This document shows, piece after piece, positions 24,527-35,674 of a stretch of DNA of 64,000 nucleotides. Location: contig VDFB02000003.1 of NCBI GenBank assembly GCA_007258455.2, forward strand, positions 41,357,986 through 41,421,985, given 5' to 3'. The stretch comes from Sequoia sempervirens (lineage: Eukaryota > Streptophyta > Pinopsida > Cupressales > Cupressaceae). The translations under genes and the position numbers were made by a program. The notes below the pieces were generated by a model. The model had not been told where the DNA came from. It saw only the letters and a program-made list of their open reading frames with translations, and did no database searches. The number at the start of each line of letters is the position of its first letter. Position 1 is the first letter of the stretch.

Positions 24527-26144
24527 TTAGCTTTTTCCACCATCATTCTCCTTGAAATCTTCATGCTTCTTCATGATTGCTTGAACTTCATCATTATCAA
24601 GAATTGAACTATGTTTGAAGATAGCTAGTGCCCTTGTTATTGAATCCTTTACAGTGTTACAAGCTTTCTCCTGCCTTCCTAAAAACACCTTTAGGTTCTC
24701 TAGGGTTAATTGAATATCCAAAAACTTGTCTATTGAAGTCACTGAGAAGGCTTGATCTTCAAATTCTTTCTGGATCATGTTGGTGAATTCCTGGAAAACA
24801 TCATTTAAGAAAAGGAAATTTTGGTTGTCATCAAGTAACTTATAAGGAAGCTCTTCAACCCTAATGGAAAGATTCAAATCATTGTCCTCATTGACTTCTC
24901 GAGCACTATACAAGTCATTGATCAACTCCCTGATGATGTTCACTTTGTGTATCATGGTATCCTTTAGTTCAAAAAACATTTCCCTATTGGGAATGATCCT
25001 AATTTCCACTAATACATCCAATTTGAGCTTCATCTTGATCCAAGCTTGAATTTTTTTTTTCCATGTCTTGTTGTTCTGAGGATAAAGTATCAATAGTTTT
25101 GTCTAACTTTGATCTTATGCTTTCCATATTTTCCATTTTCTCCATGGAGGATCTTAAAAGATGTGAACCTTGTGCAATAATTTGGTCTAGGAACTCACTA
25201 ACTACCCTACCCCTTGTATAAAATTTTTCCACCTTCTGAATGACTGGATCCTTAGAGTACAAAAGTTAATTGCTCTGCCTTGGCTTTATATTGATCCTCC
25301 ACCTTTTTGACTTCATGAAATTTCTCAATGAGGGAATTCAGTGTAGATTGAGCATCTTCTTTAGCACTTTCATGAGTTATCTTCCCCAACTCAAGCCTTT
25401 TGATGGAATAATCAAACATGTCTACTTCTTCTATAGATTTATTAGGAGGAGGCTGAGCCACCTCTGCATACCTATAACCTTCTTTATCAAACAAAAACAA
25501 TGAAAGAGGCTTTGGATTTTTCTTGGCTTTTGTCTTCACTAGTGCTAACTGTGTAAAGTCAAATTTGTTTGGGGAGATGGCTTGCTTCTTCCTTTTTGGT
25601 GTTTTGGATGAAATACAAGGTGGAAGTGGATAAATTTATTCTAGATTAGCCACCATTTCTTGAGTTGATTTTGCTTCACTTACAATTTTTTTTTCACAAT
25701 TGGAGCAATGTTAGTCAAAATAGAAGTAGGCATTTCCACACTAGAAACTTGCATTGACTCAAACATAAATTGTTCTAATTCAGATTGAGAAATAATGTCA
25801 AATCAAGGTGATGATAAACTAGGAAAATACACAAGTGATCTTGAAACATTATCCAAACCATAGTTGGAGCTATCAAAGATTGATCTCGAGGAAGGGGATG
25901 AATGAATGGATTGGACTGAAACAGTTGAAAGAACATTGGCAGTGACTACATGAATGAACATGGTAGGAGCAATGGTAGAGGTTGGTGAAGAAATAGGAGG
26001 AGGAGTAGGAGTAGCACTACTATATTTGACTCCACTTTCCAATGAACATTTTTTGAACTGTTGACAAACTATTGTCAAAATTTTGACAAATCTCTTGAAA
26101 AAATTTTGTTGCTGAATTTTTGTTGGCATCTCGACGAGCTTCAA
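24527..26144 (-). pseudogene. coiled-coil protein of repetitive plant family, broken frames
   Basis: One protein of about 530 residues can be followed down the minus strand through several frames. A Ser/Thr/Pro-rich part (26144-25803, TPTPPPISSPTSTIAP) leads into a basic patch (SSKTPKRKKQ, near 25.6 kb) and RYAEVAQPPPNKSIEEVDMF. Two long helical, charged stretches follow (25530-25000, and EDQAFSVTSIDKFLDIQLTL at 24.5-24.8 kb). Breaks are a TGA near 25805, a TAA at 25636-25638, and frame changes near 25690, 25262 and 25055. The first and last fall in A9-A10 runs. No catalytic domain is seen. Its N-terminus faces the palindromic repeat at 26.2-27.4 kb, mirroring the 40.3-43.2 kb frame. It is probably a transposon-associated protein of unknown function. 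Confidence 0.55.
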
Positions 26145-26337
26145 AACGTTGAATTCATGACTGAACTCTATCAGTTGTTGTCACAAAAAATGGACCTCAT
26201 GTTTGTCATAATATTGAAAAACATTACGTCGATCTAGCGATGAACAATAGCTTTAACACACGTGGCATGCCTCTACCAAATTGTTGAAACAACATGAGAT
26301 GTTTGTTGAAATTATGACCAAGTTTTCTTGAAAGTCA

Positions 26338-27120
26338 AACAAACATTCATCGTTTGTTCGATGATATCGTCATTGGAATGAGATCAAAATTATGTCAGAG
26401 CTATTGCTATATCGGGAGGACTGACTTGTGGTCTCATCGATGAGCACAAGGAAGTATATCAGCGAAACTTATTCCATTAGGGTAAGTTCTGAATGTTTAC
26501 CCAACCTGCTATGTCTCACCCATATATTCCCAATGCTCTTGTCAGTGAAATAAATGATGGTCTTGCCGATGAAACTTCATCAGTGAGACTTAAATTTTTA
26601 GACCAACATATATTTTTCATGTCGAGATGACTTTTCTTGCTGATAGATTATCTTCATCGATGAGACAATAAGCTAGTCTCCTCGATATTCTGACAAACAT
26701 TCGTCATTTGTTTGACGATCTCGCCATTCAAATGAGATCAAAATTGCGCCAGAGCTATAGCAACCCTATCACATTTTTTTTTTCATTGGATTATGTCGTC
26801 GAAATTTCAACGAAATGTTGTAGTTTTTTTTAAAAAAGATTTATCAGGAGGATTGACTTGTGGTCGCATCAATAGAGCACAAGGAAGTATATCGACGAGA
26901 CTTATACCATCGAGGTAAGTTATGAATGTTTACTCGACCTGCTATGTCTCGCTGATATATTCCCAATGCTCTTGTTGGTGAAAGAAATGATGGTCTTGCT
27001 GATGAAAATTCATCAGTGAGACTTAAATGTTAGGGCCAACATATATTTTTCATGCTGAGATGAATTCTCTTGCTGATAGATTATCTTCATCAATGAGACC
27101 ATAAGCCAATCTCCCCAATA
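26338..27120. repeat. two direct copies of ~350-430-bp repeat rich in CGATGAGAC
   Basis: Segment 26338-26693 is repeated from 26694 on. The words AAACATTCRTC, GAGCACAAGGAAGTATAT, GAATGTTTAC and AATATATTCCCAATGCTCTTG recur at matching positions (GAATGTTTAC at 26491 and 26923). The second copy carries an extra T-rich stretch near 26770. Words of the type TCGATGAGAC and its complement are frequent. Confidence 0.75.
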
Positions 27121-27395
27121 TGTCTTCTTTAGTAATCCTGATCGCTACAACAGTTTTGATGTCTCATCGATGTGCTAAAAAGTGCTTGTAACCCATAATA
27201 GGTTGGGAAGACCCATACCAGCTCATGTCGATGTGATTTGTTTGCCACAATATCTTTGATTAGAAGGATTTTCAAGAGTAGAATGAGGTGATTGTGGGTA
27301 ATTATATTTTGTAGGGCCAATTACATCCTTTTCTGACTTAAAATGTAGTTATTATTGAGAAATTTACATGAGCAAATCATTATAAAATTTTGAGT
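26925..27395. repeat. left arm of ~470-bp inverted repeat
   Basis: The reverse complement of this segment matches 38345-38815 closely throughout (roughly nine bases in ten by eye). The match includes TGTAATTGGCCCTACAAAAT and GTTGTAGCGATCA. The inner edges are near 27395 and 38345, about 10.95 kb apart. Confidence 0.85.
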
Positions 27396-27466
27396 AAATC
27401 ATTATATTATGTAGGGCCAATTCACATAAACTACTCAGAACTAGGGAAATGCAGAATCAATGATAC

Positions 27467-27839
27467 CTCAATTGTTGAACCAATCATTTGAATGATACAA
27501 TCAAAAACATTTTCTCTTTCAACTTCAAATGAACTCAATTGGAGAAGTGACTTATAGATGATACATGCAGCTATAGGTCTTCCATTATTAAAGCCAACAT
27601 CTTCTATGATACACTTGATCAATGCATCTTGATTTTCCTGAAACTAAAGTAACAAAAAAATGTAGTGTAAGGGAATAAAAAAATTTCCAGAGCTTTATAA
27701 TATAATGTGCCTAAGCAAAAAAGTGATATAACTAGAAATACAAATAGATGAGATAGATAATCCTCTAGAAGGTCAAAATCATATACTTGATGCCTGTCAG
27801 TGAGAGTCTTATGTGGCCTCTGCTCTCCATCAGTGAGCT
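27467..27839 (-). pseudogene. two exons of a class XI myosin
   Basis: The complete exon 27637-27467 (57 codons, phase 0 at both ends, acceptor TTTCAG, donor GAG/GTATCA) reads ENQDALIKCIIEDVGF, GRPIAACIIYKSLLQ, SFEVERENVFDCIIQMIG and STIE. This is the segment of plant myosin XI just before the dilute (DIL) globular tail. The preceding exon (about 27839-27787) ends TLTDRHQ at a GT donor, which joins in phase to give the family's 'RQQENQD' sequence. Myosin XI is the actin motor for organelle streaming. Motor, neck and DIL domains are absent here. The exons carry no stop, so the copy is recent or constrained, but it is only a fragment. Confidence 0.8.
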
Positions 27840-29335
27840 CTTTCAAGGAAAACATAGGAGTCTATGAATTCTACCATACACATCTATTGGTTAAAATATT
27901 ATTGAAAAATAATATTACTTATTTAAAATTGGGAGGAGATAACTAAAATTATACATAAAAAGATATGATTTTTTTATATTGGACAACCATGAGTGTATGA
28001 TCATGATGGAATTTACCATTTTAAGGCACAAAAATGGACAATACATAATGACAAGTGGAAACTTAACCTCCTTGAGTTAACAACACAAGCCAAACTAGCT
28101 TTGGTCTCTACTAAACAATGTTGCAAGATCATTTCCCACACATAGAAATTTGTGCTTCTGGCAGTCCACAAATGCACCTACATAAGAAGGTACACACAAT
28201 AATAGTGCTCACAAATATGCCAACCCCATTGCAGCAAGAAAGGTTCAACAAGATATTGCAGCAATATGAAGGCATCTTTCTATCCCTCTTAGTCCTCTCT
28301 CTATCTCTTTCTATTTGCTGATATAAACTTATATTATACGAAGACAACACAAAAATGATAACTATTTGGTGGTATGACCATTCAAAGGATTACAAGTTAG
28401 CTTCACATGAATTACAAAACACCATACATGACATGTATTTGCTGATATAAACTTATATTAAGTGTTGATCATAGAATAGATTGCTATAGCACTCCAGAAT
28501 TGAGCCAAATGTCATGAAATAACTATCAAAGTATTAAAGGACAACAAAGTACCTTGCAAGAATGAAGAGGAATGATGGTGCAGGTTTGTGAGATAGTATT
28601 TATCCATATTGAGGTTGCAAGTTCTGAAACATGGATGAATTTGCATACTAAATTGTAAATTCACTTTTACAAAATATTCCAAAAGTTGTAGTATAGGAAA
28701 ATAATTGGAATTACAAAAAGAACAATTGTACGAGAGTAGACAAAATGTTGCTTTTGTTTTAGAGGTAGTGTTCAATACAATGCTAGAAATATAGAGAGGA
28801 CCTATAATAAGATCAATACCATAACAACAGAAGGGGGGGCATTGAAAAAAATCACATCTGTGTCTATATCCATGTGCATGCAACTCTTATTGAAACTAGT
28901 GCATTGTTATTTATTGTTACACGTACAAGTCTTGTATTGTTATTCTTCCAAAACTTCTCAGACATCCAATCAACTACTTATATACATGCAAATCCTTTCT
29001 TGGGCCTTCCTAGATATATCCAAGATGATAAGGCTTGGATACAACAATATATGTAGTACATACTCATGTATTGAATAGAGTTCTCTTCCTAGTCTATATG
29101 TTTAAGAATTTTAGGAATAATGAGTAAATACAACATAGTATAAAGAATGATTGTTAATGATGGTTGTTTTAACTTACACGCCCCTTTTCACCCCCTATTT
29201 ATTGTAAAGTATGCATAACTTGAACATATTAAAAAAACTATAGCCCACATTGACATTGTATGCCACATTAATCCAACCCTATGACAAAAGATAAGCGATC
29301 TAGCCTCTTGAATGAATGTAAGTAGAGAAATTTTT
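27840..29335. other. no gene recognised between myosin and RPN8 copies
   Basis: Likely intronic or filler sequence of the copied fragments. Short frames near 28.13-28.35 and 28.5-28.9 kb show no family. No further myosin or RPN8 exon was found. Confidence 0.4.
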
Positions 29336-29341
29336 GCATAC

Positions 29342-29465
29342 CTGCAGATGGTACAAAATTTCATGGTTAATTAGAAGCCTCCCATCAACAACAAGATCCA
29401 AATATCTGTGTATCTATCTCAATCGAGCCTCTAAACCCTTCAGAGCTGTCAATTTTTCCACTAAC
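29342..29465 (-). pseudogene. one exon of 26S proteasome subunit RPN8
   Basis: A 124-base exon flanked by a good acceptor (GCATAACAG) and donor (CTGCAG/GTATGC) reads LTALKGLEARLR, stop, IHRYLDLVVDGRLLINHE and ILYHLQ. This matches RPN8/PSMD7 just after the MPN domain, where plants have LTALKGLDARLREIR, YLDLVI and LNHEILYHLQ. RPN8 is the structural partner of the deubiquitinase RPN11 in the proteasome lid. One in-frame TAG (expected Glu) breaks it. No MPN-domain exon is present nearby. It lies on the same strand as the myosin XI exons, about 1.5 kb upstream. Confidence 0.85.
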
Positions 29466-29920
29466 CTGTTATGCACAAAAGTCAAATTTTAGAGTTATGT
29501 CACCACTAAAAACAAAAGAAATAGAGCTTTGAAACCAAATCCACACACAACACAATGTGGTATTCATAGAAAGCCATACAAACAAACTAAACTTAGAACA
29601 TTGGAATGGAAACAACTTCAAATTATGATACATAGCATGGATCCACTTTACTCAACTGGAGGCACATTTCACAATAATGGGTTCTTCATCTAAAACATCT
29701 GTATGAGGTTCAAATAGTAAACATATTGATGAAAGATAGAGGAATTAAAAAGATACTTGGATGTAGTTGGATTGAAGGCCATAAACTGTTACATGTTTTA
29801 TGTTTAGGAGTCATATCACATCCACAAACATGGCAGAGCTATGAAAACCAGGAGAAATTGGCTTAGAAAATGAAGGCATTAGGGTATAAAGAATCATTTT
29901 TTGCCACCATAGTGAAAAGT

Positions 29921-29978
29921 TAACACTTTCTTTCATATTTGCATATTGGTTTGATGCTTCAAATGATGCATTTCTTAT
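29921..29978 (+). repeat. direct repeat partner of 34359-34416
   Basis: About 58 bases (GCATATTGGTTTGATGCTTC and flanks) recur at 34359-34416 with a few changes. The two copies bracket the 30.2-33.7 kb gene block. Confidence 0.8.
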
Positions 29979-30119
29979 ATTCAAAAGTTCATTACCTTAT
30001 TGAGCTTCTCTTTGTTTCAAGAATAGTTTAATATTCTCCACTTAACAGGGCCAACCATGTGACGGTGGAAACTCAATTGGTCCCTCCCCCCCTCACATCA
30101 CTCTCAATTCCCCATACCC

Positions 30120-30215
30120 AATCATATAACATTAATCATTCATTCATCCATTAATAACATATAACATTCATTCATTAACATATAACATTCATTCATTAAC
30201 ATATTCACATTCATT
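30120..30215. repeat. short CATTCATTAACATATAA tandem repeat
   Basis: Several copies of an approximately 23-26-base unit containing ATAACATTCATTCATTAAC. It lies in the 3' end of the minus-strand gene that ends at 30189. Confidence 0.8.
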
Positions 30216-32598
30216 CATAATATGATTACAATCACCTTTTTTTTGTTTCTTTTTTGAAGCTAAAAAAAGATTAAGTGGAGTATTGTTTTCTAAATCATCT
30301 ACCCCCGCTTTAGTTGTTTTTCCCTTTGCTTGTGACCTTAATGTATGCCTAGTCGTGTACTCACGTGGACGTTGCTGCAAGGGGGGGTTTATTGCAATAA
30401 CAAAGAAATGTTAAATTGATATGTTTTATTATTATTGTTACAAGTATTTCATTAATTAAAAGAACATTAGAGTGGTTCTCTTTACCTGATGGGGCCACAT
30501 CATGTTCCTGATATTCTCTTATAGCCTCATGCTCAACATGTTGAACACCCTCTAAATTGTGATATGGAGTTGAAACACGAAAGGTTACATTAATTAATAC
30601 ACCAATTGCAATTAAATATGTTTAAAAGAACATTAGAGTGGTCTTCTTTAGCTGATGGGGCCACATCATGTTCGTGATCTTCTCTAGCTTAATCATGCTC
30701 AACATGTTGATCACGCTCTACATGTTCTAAAGTTGAAACATGAAAGGTTACATTAATTAATACACCAATTGCAATTTAAGATGTTTAATTGTATTAATCC
30801 ATATTGCATTTTGTATAGCACATGAATACATCCAGTACCAGGATGCACACCATGAACTTCATCTACAGGTTGTGCTCCACCCTCACCAGGCTACATTCCA
30901 ATGTCATGTGAAGTATTATCATTGCTTGTCTATTTAAAACAAATAGGCACATAATTACTTTATGGTGGAAATTAATATTGAATATATTGCACAAGTATTC
31001 AATTTTAAATAAACTTTATTAAATTTATTTACCTATGTGTCGAATGCAGTGGAAGGTTGTGTTTGCCCAGTCAAGACTCTTAGGTGTTCAACCATGACTC
31101 CATAGCCTTGCTGGAAGGAAATCTTCAGGTCCTCTTCTATGGGAACTCTATTAAATTCAGAGCCCTGCATTTTTGCATAAGGTCATGAATTTTTCTTCTA
31201 TGGTGTGATAAAACCAAAATTGTTTGTAATTTATTATTTGGATGCAATATTTCATTTATTGATACTTACAATTCGTGTGGCTAATTTCATATAACCACCA
31301 GAGCTAAGTTTGTGTTGCCCGTGTTTTTCTAGTCTTTCCTTTGTTGCCTTTGATGTGTCGGGTAGCCTATGAAAATTTTAAAATATGTTAGATTATGTAA
31401 AAAGAAAGAGTAATCTATATATAATTACATTGTTGATAGTATCACATACCTTCCTTGGCTCAGTGGTGTCTTTCCTTTTTTCTTTTCAGCCTTCTCCTTT
31501 CCATCTGACACCAGGTCCTTCCACTCCCTCTCTGGAATTATGGGGGGACACTTGTACTTTTTGTTCTTCTCTAAATGTGACCTATATTGGTCCCTCACAT
31601 ACTTTAAATAGGTACCAGCTTTCTTAAGGACCTTCCTTTGGTTGAATGTTTTATCAGCGAACAACACAACTAAACGGTTAATGAGCTCATCTTTGAAATC
31701 TTCATTTTGGGCTTTTCACCATGTACGTATGGTGGGCCCGAAGAGCTCCAATGTAATATCACTTAGATGTTTATAAAAAACATCATTTCCTGAAAAATTA
31801 TCATAGGATCATTAGTCTAAAAAGAGTGATCAATAAGTAAATTTCAATTGGATTATATACAATAATAATGAAAACATTTTAAAGTACCTAGGACCTTCTC
31901 TATCTTTATGGGAACAAAATCCTTGGTCACCACAAATGTGACCGGAAATGTTCCCATACTAGTAATATGGGAAGATCCAGGAAATGCTGCTAAAACATCA
32001 ACAGTACTAGTTGTGGCCTCTACATTCCTAGGTACATGTCCTGACTCATGTTCTGGCATGTGTTTGTTGTGAGAGGGTACACTACCCAATGCTTGCATGC
32101 TATGTGTTTCTAAAATTTGAGACAACAATATAGGCACAGATGATGGGGTCGGATGATGTGGTGTATGCGTAGGAAGATCAGGATCAACACTTGTACCAAC
32201 CCCTACTTCTCAGGAAACACCTGCAGTACCCTGATCATGGCCAACAACATCATGAGGATGCAAATAATCCTATAAAAATAACACATATTTCAGTTCATGA
32301 CATAAAAGAGTAAAAAATATAAAACCATGAATGAACTTATGTTATAATTAAAGACCTCATGAAAAATTACTTTCAAGTTTTGTGCTCTCTCAGTCAATAT
32401 TTTAACCCTCTCTCTTATCTCATCTATTTGAGGCACTATGAATATCAACTTAAGGATTCATTCATTGCATTTTTTTTGTGTCTTCCTTAACATATTGAGA
32501 GGGCTTCTTGAATATACGATGTCATCATCACATAATATTGACTGCACCTCCCTATGGATGTTCTCCTCTACTGGTGGTTCCTTTCCTCGATCAACCAA
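30189..32598 (-). pseudogene. multi-exon gene, plant En/Spm transposase_24-like
   Basis: Exons with matching phases can be traced on the minus strand: 32598-32356 (coiled coil, IDEIRERVKILTERAQNLK), 32269-31888 (His/Pro/Ser-rich linker), 31789-31450, 31366-31270, 31164-31033, 30929-about 30850, two small duplicated exons near 30.65 and 30.5 kb, and a basic last exon 30377-30189 (RTHTLRSQ-like, ASKKKQKKG). Introns are 83-105 bases with GT-AG ends. The core (31789-31270) reads ELFGPTIRTW, stop, KAQNEDFKDELINRL, KYVRDQYRSHLEKN, PPIIPEREWKDLV and HGQHKLSSGGYMKLATR, resembling the DNA-binding transposase_24 (Ptta/En/Spm) family of CACTA elements. In-frame stops are TGA or TAG at Arg/Gln-like positions (31.7, 31.03, 30.89, 32.2, 32.46 kb). 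A decayed transposon gene is most likely. Confidence 0.6.
30461..30790 (-). repeat. 166-bp tandem duplication of a small exon
   Basis: Two copies (30461-30626 and 30627-30790) each contain an acceptor, about 22-25 codons (VQHVEHEAIREYQEHDVAPS versus VERDQHVEHD, stop, AREDHEHDVAPS) and a donor site. The 30.48-kb copy keeps GTAAAG. In the 30.65-kb copy the donor reads CTAAAG because base 30651 is changed. The duplication lies inside the transposase_24-like gene. Confidence 0.8.
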
Positions 32599-32884
32599 CT
32601 ACATCAAGAATATTAAAAAAATTATTGAAATTAACCCAAGGAACTTATGAAAAAAACATAAAAATAAAACATTTTTCTCATATCTAATTTGTACAATTAC
32701 AATTAGGTAAACTTGTTAGGTAAAAGCGACTGAAGATGCATCACGATCTGTGCTATGGGTTGGATCCTTCCCCGTATGATCAATGTTATGTTGTGACAAA
32801 AATTAAATATAAAAAAGCATTACCAAAATGAAACCAATAGACTTATGAAAAAAAACATAAGAATAAAATGGTATATTGAACTCA

Positions 32885-33637
32885 TTAATTAGAGGTTGGG
32901 TAAAATGGTACATAGTAAGTACCACCCCCATAGTAACTGTGTTTGTAACTAAGTGATTCAAATTTTAATCGATTAGCAACTCTTCCCCTGCAGTTATTGA
33001 TTTTATCACACATACGAATACATGGTTTCTTATTTGTTGACCCAGGTCATGTATTGTTTATAAACCCTGCAATATTCCTTGATGCTTTTGGCCTTTTGTC
33101 AATGTACATAGCCACTCCTTTATTTTGATCCTTATCTTTTAGCTGTATATAATTTGCTGACAATGCATACCTACACATACTTTGTGTATATCGAACCAAG
33201 TACATCCAATCTTTGTAACTGTAACAGGGTCCAACATGCTCCATCAATTCAGTAACTTTGTCATAATAGACCTTTATGTCGTCCATGCAAACTGAGCCCA
33301 AACCATGTAATGATGATGGTGCTATGTGATATATCCTCTCATTGACACAAAAATTAGTGTTTATTGGAGGAAGTTCTTTGGGTACCCATTTTTTTCGTAG
33401 ATGTTTGTACCTCAAGGGCACCTCGATGTCACCTATCCTCTCATCATCATAAGAACATGACCCCCCTTCAACAAGAAAAAATTCCATGCGTTTACAGAAT
33501 TTTCTTCGAATCTTTTGACCTCTAGTTGATCCCACACTTTTAGACCTACTACATGTCTCACTTTCCTCTTCTCTTCTTGAATATCTCTCACTCAAGGAAG
33601 ATAGATTTGACAAATACCTATTTGGTGGTACCTGCAC
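32885..33637 (-). pseudogene. unknown protein, possible SET-domain relative
   Basis: The frame runs from about 33637 (preceded by TGCAG, a possible acceptor) through VPPNRYLSNLSSLSERYSRR, a basic cluster (RGQKIRRKFCKR), SSLHGLGSVCMDDIKVYYDK, KGVAMYIDKRPKASRNIAGF and INNT. A TGA at 33047-33049 (Arg expected) follows, then PGSTNKKPCIRMCDK, and the frame ends at TAA 32885-32887. The order 'HGLG', then 'YIDGRPKA..NIAGFIN', then a Cys-containing tail recalls SET-type methyltransferase folds. The catalytic NH..PN and GEEL..DY motifs are not clear. It lies just upstream of the transposase_24-like gene on the same strand. Function is unknown. Confidence 0.4.
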
Positions 33638-33699
33638 TCATAAGGATGTTGGATGAAGTTCTTTCATGGTGATGTGATCCCAAGGTGACATTATGATAA

Positions 33700-35480
33700 A
33701 TCTATCATTTCATCACTAGAATTTGACATGTTATAAGGTAATCAAGTCTTGATAGATTGCAAGTTATTGTTACTATCGTCCAAACGTGTCCATCACAAAT
33801 CAAATCTACTTAACGTTTTAACTACCAAACTTTGTAACAATTGTTAAATGTGACTATGGTCCACCAGTTACACAACCAAGGCCTCAAGTGTATTTTGTAA
33901 TTGTAATAAAAGGACTTTTTCTCTTCGTTCAAGTAAATAAACTTGAAGGGTAACACCACCAAGTGGTTTATTGGACACCAACATGACTAAAAATAGCAGA
34001 AAATTTACATTTAATTTCCATATGTCTAAGTGGCTAATAGGGAGGGAGTGTCTACTAGGCTTGGTTAAGTCATCATAAGTTTATGCTTTGGCAATAAAAA
34101 TTGTTGAAGTCATCTTAAATCTTCCTATGTCTAATTGCTAGGAGACTTTTGGTATGTTTTAAGGTAGGATGAGTGGTTGCATCAATGTTCTAGTTCTCTA
34201 TGACAAGGTTTCAACATCTTCAAATAGTGAAGGTTAGTACTAATAGTCATTTGAAACAACAAAATTTTCATTATGTATGATGGTAGGATTTGATAACTTA
34301 AAAGAATTGGCTACCCAACAAATTTAAAGTTAAAAGAAACTTTTTCAGTTGAAGGGGTTAGCACTTTCTTTCATCTTTGCATATTGGTTTGATGCTTCAA
34401 ACGATGCATTTCTTATCCCACTTCTATCATATTGTATTCCCATCCCATTGCAATTGTTGATACCAAAATTTCATATCAAATACCACATTCTTGAAGCAAT
34501 TTTCTATGTTTTTACTATTTTTCTGAAGTTCTTTTGTGTTGTATGGATTTGTACAAGCTTGAAATGCTTTGAGATAATTGGTGTAGATAAATATATGTGT
34601 TCATACAAGATTGATATGCTCTAAGATCACTGTCTTGTGGGAGAAAACAATCAAATACAGTGACTGCCTTTTTTTTCCTGTGTAAGGGTTTGAGGGCTAA
34701 ATAGAAATGACATCCACCAATCCACCCACTATCTTGTAACTCTAACTTGGTGGATTGGTGTGCAACATGGTATGATAGAGGTTCATTGCATTTAGGGGTC
34801 TGTTAAAGCAAGAAACTTGGCATTGAATTGATGCCCTAGGGCCGATAGGGGAAATTTTCTTGTGAATTTGTGGTTGTTAAGTCAAGGTTTGTCAATTTGA
34901 TAGATATATTGGTAGAGTCATGGTGACACTATTTGATGGTCCAATCTCTACTTCAAAACAAAAATATCTCTAACAACTCTAAGAGCTATAATGGGATGGC
35001 CACCATCCTAGGAAAAATTCTTCATTCTCACTTTTAGGTGTTAAAATTTAACAATACCTTGATTGATGAAAGAGCCCAAAGAGCCTTTTTCCATGGTATC
35101 CAAGTACACATAGCAATAGTCTTCTCTTCTATGGTTGGACATGATTTAAAGAACTTAGCTAGGAATTATTCATTTATCCTAAAGTTTTCTCATAATGCCA
35201 TCATTGGAAAAGTATGATCAAATTCTTCTATTATGAAGAATTGGTCTATGTGCCTCTATTAATCACTATAAATGTTTGTAAGGATAAAATGACTAATTGC
35301 ATTAGGTTTTCTCTATTCATAATTTTTAAGAGTTGTGTGTGGAGGAGGTTATCACTACCAAGAAGGGAGGAGACCTTTCCTTGCAGATGTTTGTGGTGGA
35401 GGTATTAAAGAAGAATTGTATGCCTCTATTTCCATTCATTAGATCTAGTTTATCCTAGCATATTCTTGGACTAAGTCTAC
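33700..35480. other. no gene recognised
   Basis: Only short frames with no family match. Contains the second copy (34359-34416) of the 58-base direct repeat. Confidence 0.45.
34359..34416 (+). repeat. direct repeat partner of 29921-29978
   Basis: See 29921-29978. Same orientation, a few differences; the similarity fades on both sides. Confidence 0.8.
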
Positions 35481-35674
35481 AATTGCTTCAGAATCATGTG
35501 ATGAAGGCTATGTGTGATGAAATCCCAGAGCTTTGGGAGTGCCAATGTACGAGAAGATATGTGGAAACTAGGCATGAAAATTGCAGGTTAAAGAGAATGG
35601 GGGTGCCAAACTTACAATACTCATTGTCCCTTGGTTGTCGATTTTCCCTAAGTGCCCTCAACCTCATCCTCGGT

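Noticed and set aside
27129..27320. 63-codon frames conserved at 27.2 kb and 38.5 kb
   Set aside because: Conservation follows from the DNA inverted repeat. The frame starts at non-ATG or chance codons and has no domain.
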